Assembly: GCF_008801475.1 (NCBI RefSeq)
Contig: NZ_VZPP01000009.1
Span: 62,001-126,000 of the forward strand
DNA: 64,000 nt
Direction: 5' to 3'
Source: Pseudomonas moorei
GTDB taxonomy: Bacteria; Pseudomonadota; Gammaproteobacteria; Pseudomonadales; Pseudomonadaceae
Shown in pieces: positions 16,864-24,843 of the stretch; position 1 is the first letter of the stretch, and every line of letters begins with the position of its first letter. Both the position numbers and the translations under genes were made by a program. Under the pieces are notes generated by a model. It saw only the letters and a program-made list of their open reading frames with translations. It made no database searches and was not told the origin of the DNA.

Positions 16864-19710
16864 TTAACCCGCCACCAACACCCGGATCGCTTCCAGTCGT
16901 AGCGCGGCCTTGTCGAGCATGGCCAGGCCTTGCTCGCGTTGTTTGCGCAGGGCAACCAGTTCGCTGTCACGTACGGTCGGGTTGACCGCTTGCAAGGCGG
17001 TCAGGCGAGCCAGTTCTTCATCGGTATCGGCCGCCAGACGACGTTGCGCCTCGGCCACACGCTCGGCGTGACGCGGGTAGATCTTGTCTTCGCCAGCATT
17101 GATCCGTGGCGTCAGCTGATCGCGCTGGGCCTGGATGAATTTGTTGGCGCTGGCGCGCGGTACGCTTTCCAGCTGATCGTTCAAGGTCTCGAACGACACC
17201 CGGGCCGACAGGTCGTTACCGTTCGGGTCGAGCAGGCAGCGCAGGGCGGCCGGTGGCAGGTAGCGGCCCAGTTGCAGCGAACGCGGGGCAACCACTTCGC
17301 TGACATAGAGCAATTCGAGCAACACCGTGCCGGGTTTTAACGCCTTGTTCTTGATCAGTGCCACGGCGGTGTTACCCATGGAGCCGGACAGCACCAAATC
17401 CATACCGCCCTGAACCATCGGGTGTTCCCAGGTGATGAACTGCATGTCCTCGCGGGACAGCGCCTGGTTGCGGTCGTAGGTGATGGTCACGCCTTCGTCG
17501 TCGCCCAGCGGGAAGCTGGCGTCAAGCATTTTCTCGCTCGGCTTGAGGATCAGGGCGTTTTCCGAATGGTCTTCGCTGTCGATGCCAAATGCATCGAACA
17601 GGGTTTCCATGTAGATCGGCAGGGTGAACTGGTCGTCTTGCTCGAGGATGGCTTCGACCAGTGCATCGCCTTCGCCAGCGCCACCGGAATTGAGTTCCAG
17701 CAAGCGGTCGCGGCCGGTGTGCAACTCGGCTTCCAGGCGCTCGCGCTCGGTGCGGGCTTCGTCGATCAGCGCTTGCCATTCAGCGTCGTCGGCTTCTTCC
17801 AGCAGCGGCAGCAGACGCGGGCCGAATTGATGCTGCAGAGCGTTGCCGGTCGGGCAAGTATTGAGGAACGCGTTCAGCGCTTCGTGGTACCACTGGAACA
17901 GGCGCTCTTGGGGGCTGGTTTCCAGGTATGGCACATGCAATTCGATGACGTGCTTCTGACCGATACGGTCCAGGCGACCGATACGTTGTTCCAGCAGGTC
18001 CGGATGCGACGGCAGATCGAACAGCACCAGGTGATGGGAGAACTGGAAGTTGCGACCTTCGCTGCCGATTTCCGAGCAGATCAGCACTTGCGCGCCAAAT
18101 TCCTCGTCGGCGAAGTAAGCAGCGGCGCGGTCACGTTCGAGGATGTTCATGCCCTCGTGGAACACCGTGGCCGGAATTCCCGAGCGCACGCGCAGGGCGT
18201 CTTCCAGGTCCATGGCGGTTTCGGCGTGGGCGCAGATCACCAGCACCTTGGTGCGCTTGAGCATCTTCAGGGTGTCGATCAGCCACTCGACGCGCGGGTC
18301 GAATTTCCACCAGCGCTCTTCTTCGTTGGCGTCCGGTTGCGCCTGAAAGCTGACTTCCGGGTAGAGCTCGGCGTGATCGCCCAATGGCAGCTCGAGGTAT
18401 TCGTCCGGGCACGGCAGCGGGTACGGATGCAGTTTGCGCTCCGGGAAACCCTGCACGGCCGCGCGGGTGTTACGGAACAGCACGCGGCCAGTGCCGTGAC
18501 GGTCCAGCAGTTCGCGCACGAGACGGGCGCTGGCTTCGGTATCGCCATCGTTGACTGCGCTCAGCAGGGCTTCGCCTTCGTTACCGAGGAAGCCATGGAT
18601 GGTCTTGTGCGCTTCAGGCGACAGACGCCCCTGGTCCAGCAATTCCTGAACGGCCTCTGCCACCGGGCGATAGTTTTCGCTCTCGGCGCGGAAGGCGTGC
18701 AGATCATGGAAACGGTTTGGATCGAGCAGGCGCAGACGGGCGAAGTGGCTGTCCTGGCCCAGTTGTTCTGGGGTCGCGGTCAGCAGCAGCACGCCGGGGA
18801 TGGTTTCGGCAAGTTGCTCGACCAGCGAGTACTCGGGGCTGACCTGATCTTCGTGCCACACTAGGTGATGCGCTTCGTCGACAACCAGCAAGTCCCAACC
18901 GGCTGCGAACAGCGCGTCCTGGGCTTTTTCATCTTCCACCAGCCATTCGAGTGCCACCAGCGCGAGCTGAGTGTCTTCGAACGGGTTGCCGGCATCGCTT
19001 TCGATGAAGCGTTCTTCGTCGAACAGCGCGACCTGCAGGTTGAAACGGCGACGCATTTCCACCAGCCACTGGTGCTGAAGGTTCTCCGGCACCAGGATCA
19101 GCACGCGATTGGCGCGCCCCGACAGCAATTGGCGATGGATCACCAGACCGGCTTCGATGGTCTTGCCCAGACCCACTTCGTCGGCCAGCAGAACCCGTGG
19201 AGCGATACGGTCGGCGACTTCACGGGCGATGTGCAGCTGGTGCGCGATCGGTTGCGCACGCACGCCACCCAGGCCCCAGAGCGCGGATTGCAATTGGCGG
19301 CTGGTGTGTTCCAGGGTGTGATAGCGCAGGGAGAACCAGGGAAGCGGGTCGATCTGCCCGGCGAACAGGCGGTCGCTGGCCAGGCGGAACTGGATGAAAT
19401 TCGACAGTTGGGTTTCCGGCAGGGTGACCACTTCGTTCTGTGCGTTGAGGCCGTGATAGACCAGCAACCCATCGATGTCGTCGACTTCGCGAACGATCAG
19501 CTTCCAGCCTTCGAAGTGAGTGATGGTGTCACCCGGCGAGAACCGCACGCGGGTGAGGGGCGCATTCCGAAGCGCGTACTGGCGGGTGTCGCCAGTGGCC
19601 GGGTAGAGCACGGTCAACAAGCGGCCGTCCTGTGCCAGAACGGTGCCTAAACCCAGCTCGGCTTCGCTGTCACTGATCCAGCGTTGCCCCGGTTGATACT
19701 GCTGCGCCAT
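16864..19710 (-). CDS. rapA: RNA polymerase-associated protein RapA (Swi2/Snf2 ATPase)
   Basis: A 948-residue Snf2-family ATPase that recycles RNA polymerase after transcription (E. coli RapA has 968 residues). Two N-terminal SH3-like RNA polymerase-binding domains (residues 1-110) precede the ATPase core. Motif I is LLADEVGLGKTIEAGLV near 165-180, the DEAH box LLVVDEAHHLVW near 275, and helicase lobe 2 has EIGSEGRNFQFSHHLVLFDLPSHPDLLEQRIGRLDRIGQ. The RapA-specific C-terminal domain is complete. It is a single gene on this strand; the leader at 19711-19740 follows the small-gene region. Confidence 0.97.
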   Translation of the reverse strand: MAQQYQPGQRWISDSEAELGLGTVLAQDGRLLTVLYPATGDTRQYALRNAPLTRVRFSPGDTITHFEGWKLIVREVDDIDGLLVYHGLNAQNEVVTLPETQLSNFIQFRLASDRLFAGQIDPLPWFSLRYHTLEHTSRQLQSALWGLGGVRAQPIAHQLHIAREVADRIAPRVLLADEVGLGKTIEAGLVIHRQLLSGRANRVLILVPENLQHQWLVEMRRRFNLQVALFDEERFIESDAGNPFEDTQLALVALEWLVEDEKAQDALFAAGWDLLVVDEAHHLVWHEDQVSPEYSLVEQLAETIPGVLLLTATPEQLGQDSHFARLRLLDPNRFHDLHAFRAESENYRPVAEAVQELLDQGRLSPEAHKTIHGFLGNEGEALLSAVNDGDTEASARLVRELLDRHGTGRVLFRNTRAAVQGFPERKLHPYPLPCPDEYLELPLGDHAELYPEVSFQAQPDANEEERWWKFDPRVEWLIDTLKMLKRTKVLVICAHAETAMDLEDALRVRSGIPATVFHEGMNILERDRAAAYFADEEFGAQVLICSEIGSEGRNFQFSHHLVLFDLPSHPDLLEQRIGRLDRIGQKHVIELHVPYLETSPQERLFQWYHEALNAFLNTCPTGNALQHQFGPRLLPLLEEADDAEWQALIDEARTERERLEAELHTGRDRLLELNSGGAGEGDALVEAILEQDDQFTLPIYMETLFDAFGIDSEDHSENALILKPSEKMLDASFPLGDDEGVTITYDRNQALSREDMQFITWEHPMVQGGMDLVLSGSMGNTAVALIKNKALKPGTVLLELLYVSEVVAPRSLQLGRYLPPAALRCLLDPNGNDLSARVSFETLNDQLESVPRASANKFIQAQRDQLTPRINAGEDKIYPRHAERVAEAQRRLAADTDEELARLTALQAVNPTVRDSELVALRKQREQGLAMLDKAALRLEAIRVLVAG

Positions 19711-19928
19711 GCTGCCTGACTCCCACCTTGAAAAAGCGGGCTATCTTAACGGAATGAGGGCTTGAGGGCCAAAAGACTCTCATAAAAACTCTGAGTCTTA
19801 CGTTAGCCCACCCACGTCAGGTGTGCGGGGAAGGGCACTCTTTCGTGCCAATTGGGTCACAGTTTGCGACCGATGGCTCAAGTCGCCCTCTGCGCGGCCG
19901 ACAGCCTGCTCACAGGAGACTGATAAAT

Positions 19929-20270
19929 ATGCTGCCACCGATGCTCCCCTTGAGTGCCGTACCAATCACCTCACAGCATGACCCGGTCCGTCCGCGCCCT
20001 GACATCGCGCCCGTGGTTCCTGCGCAGGAGAGTTCCAGCGACAGCACGATCGACCTGAAACATCGCGATTCTGACGAAGCTACCTTGCTGTTGCGTGAGG
20101 AGCAGCGTCGGCAGCAGGAACGCCGGCGCCGCCGTCGGGAAGCCGATGATGACCCCGAAGCGCACTTGGCGATTCCGGGCGATGAACTTAACGCCGATAA
20201 CACCGTGCCGGTGGCGCCACTGATGGAGGATCAGCCCCGTCAAGGTTTGTGGGTGGATATCGAGATTTGA
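19929..20270 (+). CDS. Hypothetical Pseudomonas protein with charged middle segment
   Basis: 113 residues from ATG 19929, with AGGAG 12 bases upstream. An earlier ATG in the frame (19821) lacks a ribosome site. There is a proline-rich N-terminus (MLPPMLPLSAVPITSQHDPVRPRPD), then a very basic helix (LLREEQRRQQERRRRRREADDDPEAH) and an acidic C-terminus. There is no signal peptide or membrane segment. I recognise it as a type of short conserved protein of pseudomonads but know no function. Confidence 0.7.
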   Translation: MLPPMLPLSAVPITSQHDPVRPRPDIAPVVPAQESSSDSTIDLKHRDSDEATLLLREEQRRQQERRRRRREADDDPEAHLAIPGDELNADNTVPVAPLMEDQPRQGLWVDIEI

Positions 20271-20370
20271 GTTGGCGGCTGGTCAGCGCCGTCGTCAGAC
20301 CGCATTATTGGCAAAATCCTGCCAACCGATGCGGCAGCGCACCCTCAATTCAAGCGATGCACTTAACGCC

Positions 20371-20532
20371 ATGAGCCAAGACGACAAGCTGATCGACCTC
20401 AACGCCGAACGCGCCAAGCGTATCCATGACCTTAATGACAAACGCCTGAATGAAGTGCGCCAGGCGTTCGAGCAAGCGATGCCTTTGGGCAAAGCCAAGA
20501 AAAAGCCAAAAAACAAACCGAAAAAGCGTTAA
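20371..20532 (+). CDS. Small basic hypothetical protein (53 aa)
   Basis: MSQDDKLIDLNAERAKRIHDLNDKRLNEV... ends in a lysine-rich tail (KAKKKPKNKPKKR). ATG 20371 is chosen for the clean start of the amphipathic helix; the frame also opens at 20272 without a ribosome site. The strongly basic tail suggests nucleic-acid or ribosome contact, but this is inference. It lies 100 bp after the previous gene on the same strand. Confidence 0.65.
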   Translation: MSQDDKLIDLNAERAKRIHDLNDKRLNEVRQAFEQAMPLGKAKKKPKNKPKKR

Positions 20533-20595
20533 ACCCGTAGCGCTAATTGATGTAGGTCAGTTTTTCCCCTCCTTTATCCCCGTTATCGGGCGACA

Positions 20596-20609
20596 TTGAC
20601 CCCGGTCAA
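20596..20609 (+). promoter_or_regulatory. Anr/FNR box and class II promoter of the ccoM-like gene
   Basis: TTGACCCCGGTCAA is a full match to the TTGAY-N4-RTCAA consensus for Anr/FNR. A TAACTT -10 element at 20632-20637 puts the predicted start near 20644. That centres the box at about -41.5, the classical activating position for low-oxygen induction. Confidence 0.82.
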
Positions 20610-20674
20610 TATTTTCTCCTGCCTGTTTGGTTAACTTAATCCCATCGCAACAAGGCAACTGCAGGAGACGCGTC

Positions 20675-20791
20675 ATGTTTTTCGACAACGTGGTGATCGC
20701 TGGAGTGCTGACCGTCAGCCTCATGTTTGTTTTTTTTGCAGGATTCGGATTGTTTATCTGGAAGGACTCGCACAAGCGGAAAAAACCGTAA
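20675..20791 (+). CDS. ccoM: CcoM-like small subunit of cbb3 cytochrome oxidase (38 aa)
   Basis: A single membrane-spanning protein of 38 residues: MFFDNVVIAGVLTV..., a hydrophobic helix, then WKDSHKRKKP. Size, the FDNVV start and the FIWKDxHKK end fit the CcoM subunit found in purified Pseudomonas cbb3 oxidase, which is encoded away from ccoNOQP. GCAGGAG is a good ribosome site. The Anr box upstream supports a role in low-oxygen respiration, and a terminator follows directly, so it is monocistronic. The assignment rests on my memory of the family plus the regulation; it needs a sequence comparison. Confidence 0.75.
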   Translation: MFFDNVVIAGVLTVSLMFVFFAGFGLFIWKDSHKRKKP

Positions 20792-20826
20792 GTCTTTCTC
20801 GATGTAATGGGCACGCAAGGCATTTT

Positions 20827-20852
20827 GGGCAACTTCGGTTGCCCTTTTTTTT
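20827..20852 (+). terminator. Terminator of the ccoM-like gene
   Basis: GGGCAAC-TTCG-GTTGCCC followed by eight Ts, 35 bases after the stop codon. Confidence 0.95.
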
Positions 20853-20924
20853 GTCTGCGAAAAACTGACCGACAATGCAGGGCTCGTACACAGGAGGATT
20901 GCTGTTTCTGCAGAATTGCAGCAA

Positions 20925-20959
20925 TAAAAAAGGCGCGGTCCTTGCGGAGCGCGCCTTTT
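20925..20959 (-). terminator. Terminator of the pit gene
   Basis: On the minus strand AAAGGCGCG / CGCGCCTTT with a loop of about 12 nt, followed by a T run, 15 bases past the transporter stop. Confidence 0.88.
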
Positions 20960-20974
20960 CCGTTTGGCTGCGTA

Positions 20975-22450
20975 TCAGCTGCCGAGTGCCTTCGAGGCCA
21001 GCCAGAACAGACCGGCCGACAGGCCCACCGTGGCTGGCAGGGTCAGGACCCAGGCCAGCAGGATGTTTCTGACGGTGCCGCCTTGCAGTCCGCTTTTGTT
21101 GGCGACCATGGTACCGGCCACACCCGAGGACAGGACGTGAGTCGTGGACACCGGCAGGCTGAAGATGTTGGCCATGCCGATCAGGCTCGCGGTGGTGATC
21201 TGTGCCGACATGCCCTGGGAATAGGTCATGCCCTGCTTGCCGATCTTCTCGCCGATGGTCAGTACCACGCGTTTCCAGCCGACCATGGTGCCCAGGCCGA
21301 GGGCCAGTGCGACCGCCAGAATCACCCAGAACGGGGCGTATTCGGTGGTGGTGGTCAGGTCTTTGCGCAGCTTGTCCAGGTCAGCTTTTTCTCGTGCTGC
21401 CAGGCCAGGCAACTTGCTGACTTTCTTCGCCGTGTCGTCCAGGCAGAGCAGGTAGCGACGAACTTCGATGCGGTGTTCCGACGTCAGCGAGTGGTAGTCG
21501 GCTACGCCCTTGAGCGTGCCAAGCAGGGCGGTAATGGTCGGTTCGGTCTGTTGCGGGTTGCAACGGAATTTCTCCGGAAGATCGCCTTCCACGCTCTTGC
21601 CCAGGGCCAGGAACTCACCCAGGGTTTCGTGGTTGCGCTGGTAGAACTGACTCAGGTGCAGGGTCGCGTCGCGGGTGCGCTCGATCTGGTAAGTGGTGCT
21701 GTTCAGGTCAAGCACGAACTGCGCCGGCACGATACCGATCAATACCAGCATGATCAGGCCAATACCTTTCTGGCCATCGTTGGAACCGTGCACGAAGCTC
21801 ACGGCCATTGCCGAAATCACCAGCACCAGGCGGTTCCAGAATGGCGGATGTTTCTTGTCGTCGATCTTGCGGCGCTCTTCCGGTGTCTTGTGCATCTTCG
21901 ACAGCGGACGCCACCATTTGAGACCGATCAGGATCAATGCGGCGATCAGGAAACCCGCCATCGGCGAGAACACCAGCGATGCGCCGATATCAATCGCTTT
22001 CTGCCAGTTCACCCCGTCGGCCAACGGAATGTCGTTGATCAGGGCGTTGGCCAGACCGACGCCGAGGATCGAGCCGATCAGGGTGTGGGAGCTGGAGGCG
22101 GGGATACCGAAATACCAGGTGCCCAGGTTCCAGGCGATGGCGGCGGCGAGCAACGAGAACACCATTGCCAGGCCGTGGCCGGTATTCACATTGATCAGCA
22201 GCTCCACCGGCAGCAGGTGAACGATGGCATACGCCACGCCAACGCCGCCCAGCAATACGCCGAGGAAATTGAACACACCGGAAAAAAACACGGCCAGATG
22301 GGGCGGCATTGCTTTGGTGTAGATAACAGTGGCGACCGCGTTAGCGGTGTCATGAAATCCATTGATGAACTCGAAGGCGAGGACAAAAGCCAGGGCGAGC
22401 AAGAGGCTCACAAGCACCCAAGCATCCAGTCCGCTGAATAAATCGATCAT
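20975..22450 (-). CDS. pitA: Low-affinity inorganic phosphate transporter, Pit family
   Basis: 491 residues, the length of E. coli PitA. It has two halves of the PHO4 transport domain, each with the family signature: GFHDTANAVATVIYTKAM near residue 31 and GSNDGQKGIGLIMLVLIG near 230. IPASSSHTLIGSILG and VSTTHVLSSGVAGTM are the paired conserved loops. A hydrophilic loop of about 80 residues joins the halves. It takes up phosphate, as neutral metal-phosphate, driven by the proton gradient. It is a single gene with its own terminator. Confidence 0.93.
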   Translation of the reverse strand: MIDLFSGLDAWVLVSLLLALAFVLAFEFINGFHDTANAVATVIYTKAMPPHLAVFFSGVFNFLGVLLGGVGVAYAIVHLLPVELLINVNTGHGLAMVFSLLAAAIAWNLGTWYFGIPASSSHTLIGSILGVGLANALINDIPLADGVNWQKAIDIGASLVFSPMAGFLIAALILIGLKWWRPLSKMHKTPEERRKIDDKKHPPFWNRLVLVISAMAVSFVHGSNDGQKGIGLIMLVLIGIVPAQFVLDLNSTTYQIERTRDATLHLSQFYQRNHETLGEFLALGKSVEGDLPEKFRCNPQQTEPTITALLGTLKGVADYHSLTSEHRIEVRRYLLCLDDTAKKVSKLPGLAAREKADLDKLRKDLTTTTEYAPFWVILAVALALGLGTMVGWKRVVLTIGEKIGKQGMTYSQGMSAQITTASLIGMANIFSLPVSTTHVLSSGVAGTMVANKSGLQGGTVRNILLAWVLTLPATVGLSAGLFWLASKALGS

Positions 22451-22825
22451 GAAGGTTTTCTGACCCGGTCATAAGGGGGCGCGATTATGCCAGAAAAGAC
22501 TGTGAATCGATGCACTTGCTGCTCATCGGTAACATTCTTCAACGAATTATTTTGTATCCATACCCGAAGCGTCAGTGAATTTTCGGGTTTCACAAGTCGT
22601 TGAATTTATTTGGAAAGCCTTGCGCCACAAGGGTTTCCCTCACCGGCAGGCGGGGCTGAGTACTTGTGTGAAAATTCTGAAATGAGGGTCAGATATGAGC
22701 CTTTTACCTCGTCCGATGGACAAGATAGCTTCAGCCCGCTCGTGGCGGGCGTAAAAGGCAACATCAGTACATCCCGCTTTTAACGGGGCAAATGCAGACC
22801 CTTGAAAGGATTCAGGCCGAAGCAG
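22451..22825. other. Gene-free stretch upstream of pit
   Basis: 375 bp, more AT-rich than its neighbours. It should hold the pit promoter. A GC stem (cagcccgctcgtggcgggc) lies near 22733-22751. A 19-codon frame (MSLLPRPMDKIASARSWRA) at 22695-22754 has a GAGGG ribosome site but nothing else to support it. Confidence 0.4.
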
Positions 22826-23026
22826 TCATGGCTCTTCGGCTTTGAGTTCCTTTTCCATTTTCTGCAATTCCTGAATGAAAGCCTGATCCTGAACGGTGGC
22901 GCGTTTACGCCAGGGTTTGCGTTCCGGCTCGGGCTGGGCGGCGTAGGTGGTGACTTCCCCGCCGTAAACTTCCTTGTAACGTTGTTCCTGGCGCTCAAGT
23001 TCCGCGCGCAGTTCGTCTTTCGTCAC
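22826..23026 (-). CDS. Small hypothetical protein (66 aa), GTG start
   Basis: The protein begins at GTG 23026 (TKDELRAELERQEQRYKEVYGGEV...). It is soluble and highly charged, with a predicted coiled N-terminal helix and a charged C-terminal helix (IQELQKMEKELKAEEP). Its GTG overlaps the TGA of the preceding small gene (GTGA, 4 bases), so the two are probably translated together. Family unknown to me; it looks like a conserved Pseudomonas small protein. Confidence 0.7.
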   Translation of the reverse strand: MTKDELRAELERQEQRYKEVYGGEVTTYAAQPEPERKPWRKRATVQDQAFIQELQKMEKELKAEEP

Positions 23027-23196
23027 AGTGCTACCTGATTGAGTTGAGATGAATTCTGGTGAATCGCGCTGCGTTCAATGTATTGACCACACTCGTCGAA
23101 CCAACGAGGCTCGAAAACCATCGTTTTCGGTTGTGTGATCGATACTTCCGTTTTGCAGGCGGCTACGGCACCAGAGATAAACAGCTGACGTAGCAT
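23023..23196 (-). CDS. Small hypothetical protein (57 aa), possible lipoprotein
   Basis: An uninterrupted frame from ATG 23196 (ribosome site TAGGAT) to TGA 23023, overlapping the next start by 4 bases. The N-terminus MLRQLFISGAVAACK resembles a very short lipoprotein signal with lipobox VAAC at residues 11-14. The rest (VFEPRWFDECGQYIERSAIHQ) is hydrophilic with one more cysteine. The short signal makes export uncertain. The tight coupling to the downstream gene and the good ribosome site support a real gene. Confidence 0.6.
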   Translation of the reverse strand: MLRQLFISGAVAACKTEVSITQPKTMVFEPRWFDECGQYIERSAIHQNSSQLNQVAL

Positions 23197-23600
23197 CAGT
23201 ATCCTATTTCGGCGAGCGCGATGGCGAACCTTGTGCGGTCAGCGTCGGGCACTTGCCGGGGGCAGCAGCGATGGAACATCGCGCCACCGGGTAGCGTGTT
23301 CGGCGAATAAAATGCCGCTTGGCTACTGTTTGTATTATAGCGAGCGAATCACAGAACACTATCGCCAACTCAGTAAAAGTAGATATTGATGTGTGATTGT
23401 GTTGTTGCAGGCAACTTTTAGTGTGAACTAGATCGTTGGCCGGTATCACTTTGCAGCGATGCCTTTCTGGCGCCATTAAGTCGAACAAGTAAGGCAACTA
23501 TAGCGAAGCCTGAAGTCCGCATTGGCGCCTGGGTAAAAGCGTATTAAGGAAGACAGCACGACCCGGTCAGTGAGCGTACGGTTCACGGACTGCGTCAATT

Positions 23601-23632
23601 GCGATTATCGGTCGATGGTTCGATAATCGCCC
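23601..23632. promoter_or_regulatory. PcaR operator in front of pcaR
   Basis: GTTCGATAATCGCCC at 23618-23632 matches the known P. putida PcaR box (GTTCGATAATCGCAC) except near its end. An inverted partner GCGATTATCG at 23601-23610 gives perfect 10-bp arms around a 10-bp spacer, suiting an IclR-type dimer pair and autoregulation. The remaining gene-free DNA at 23197-23600 is AT-rich and shows no gene. Confidence 0.85.
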
Positions 23633-23712
23633 AATGTTGGCGGTGCGGGCTTGTATAGCAGGTCGATAGCCGCTTGTAATAGTCGCTGATCCGTGTGGGA
23701 AAAGGACCTTAA

Positions 23713-24555
23713 ATGAACGATCAAATGCGTAACTCCTTCGCTTCAGTGGCACCGCCGATCGTTGCCTCGCCAGCCAAGCGGATCCAGGCCCTGACCGGCG
23801 ATCCGGATTTCATGACCTCCCTGGCGCGTGGATTGGCCGTCGTGCAAGCATTCCAGGAGCGCAAGCGGCACCTGACCATCGCCCAGATCAGTCATCGCAC
23901 GGAAATTCCCCGCGCCGCCGTGCGCCGTTGCCTGCACACGCTGATCAAACTCGGCTACGCCACCACCGACGGGCGCACCTATTCCCTGCTACCCAAAGTG
24001 CTGACCCTCGGGCACGCCTATGTCTCTTCCACGCCGCTGGCAGTCTCTGCCCAGCCGTATCTGGACCGCATGAGCGAGCAACTGCATGAGGCCTGCAACA
24101 TGGCGACCCTGGAAGGTGATGACATTTTGTACATCGCCCGTTCGGCGACCACTCAGCGTCTGATTTCCGTTGATCTCTCGGTGGGCGGGCGCTTGCCGGC
24201 CTATTGCACGTCGATGGGCAGGATCCTGCTCGCTGCGCTGGACGACACGTCGCTGGGTGAATATCTCGACCACGCCGACCTGCAAGCCAAGACCAGTCGA
24301 ACCATCCACACCCCCGAAGCACTGCTGGAGTGCCTGCAAGAAGTGCGGCAACAGGGCTGGTGCATCGTCGATCAGGAGCTGGAACAGGGGCTGCGCTCGA
24401 TTGCCGTTCCGGTGTACGACGCGTCCGGCCAGGTCGTCGCGGCCCTGAACGTCAGCACCCACGCCGGGCGAGTCAGTCGCAACGAACTGGAGCAGCGCTT
24501 CCTGCCCGGCCTGCTGAGTGCCAGCCGCGACCTCAGTTCCCAGCTGTTCACCTAA
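23713..24555 (+). CDS. pcaR: IclR-family activator PcaR of the beta-ketoadipate genes
   Basis: 280 residues, close to P. putida PcaR. After a leader of about 30 residues comes the IclR winged helix-turn-helix (FMTSLARGLAVVQAFQ... LTIAQISHRTEIPRAAVRRCLHTL). The ligand-binding domain follows, with YIARSATTQRLISVDLSVGGRLPAYCTSMGR, the PcaR/PobR version of the effector pocket motif. The known effector is beta-ketoadipate. An operator-like box precedes the gene, and two more lie before pcaK and pcaI, so it should govern the whole downstream cluster. pcaK follows on the same strand. Confidence 0.95.
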   Translation: MNDQMRNSFASVAPPIVASPAKRIQALTGDPDFMTSLARGLAVVQAFQERKRHLTIAQISHRTEIPRAAVRRCLHTLIKLGYATTDGRTYSLLPKVLTLGHAYVSSTPLAVSAQPYLDRMSEQLHEACNMATLEGDDILYIARSATTQRLISVDLSVGGRLPAYCTSMGRILLAALDDTSLGEYLDHADLQAKTSRTIHTPEALLECLQEVRQQGWCIVDQELEQGLRSIAVPVYDASGQVVAALNVSTHAGRVSRNELEQRFLPGLLSASRDLSSQLFT

Positions 24556-24558
24556 GCT

Positions 24559-24573
24559 GTTCGATAAACGCAC
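24559..24573. promoter_or_regulatory. PcaR box upstream of pcaK
   Basis: GTTCGATAAACGCAC starts three bases after the pcaR stop codon and differs from the PcaR consensus at one base. The 288-bp gap 24556-24843 otherwise contains no gene I can support. Confidence 0.8.
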
Positions 24574-24843
24574 AGAGTCGCGTTTGGCGAATTGACGCTC
24601 TTTCCTCAGGCTCATTAATGTCGCGGCAGCGTCACCCGGCGCTGTCGATGCCGATTCGGCGACGGACGACGACCCCATAATAATGAGAAGAGGCCCCCCT
24701 ATGCGCATGTTCCCCACCTGCTGGCGTTCCCGTTGTTTTTCTTGCCAGACCTGGATCGCCTGATCCCGACACCCCTTTCCCAGTAACAGCGTCAGCCGCG
24801 GCTGGCAGCTGTTCGACTGCGTTTTTTGCGTGGAATAAAAACA

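Noticed and set aside
22695..22754. 19-codon plus-strand frame with a GAGGG site
   Set aside because: Too short to judge, no conservation information, and it ends in a GC stem that may be structural; noted only in the gene-free stretch.
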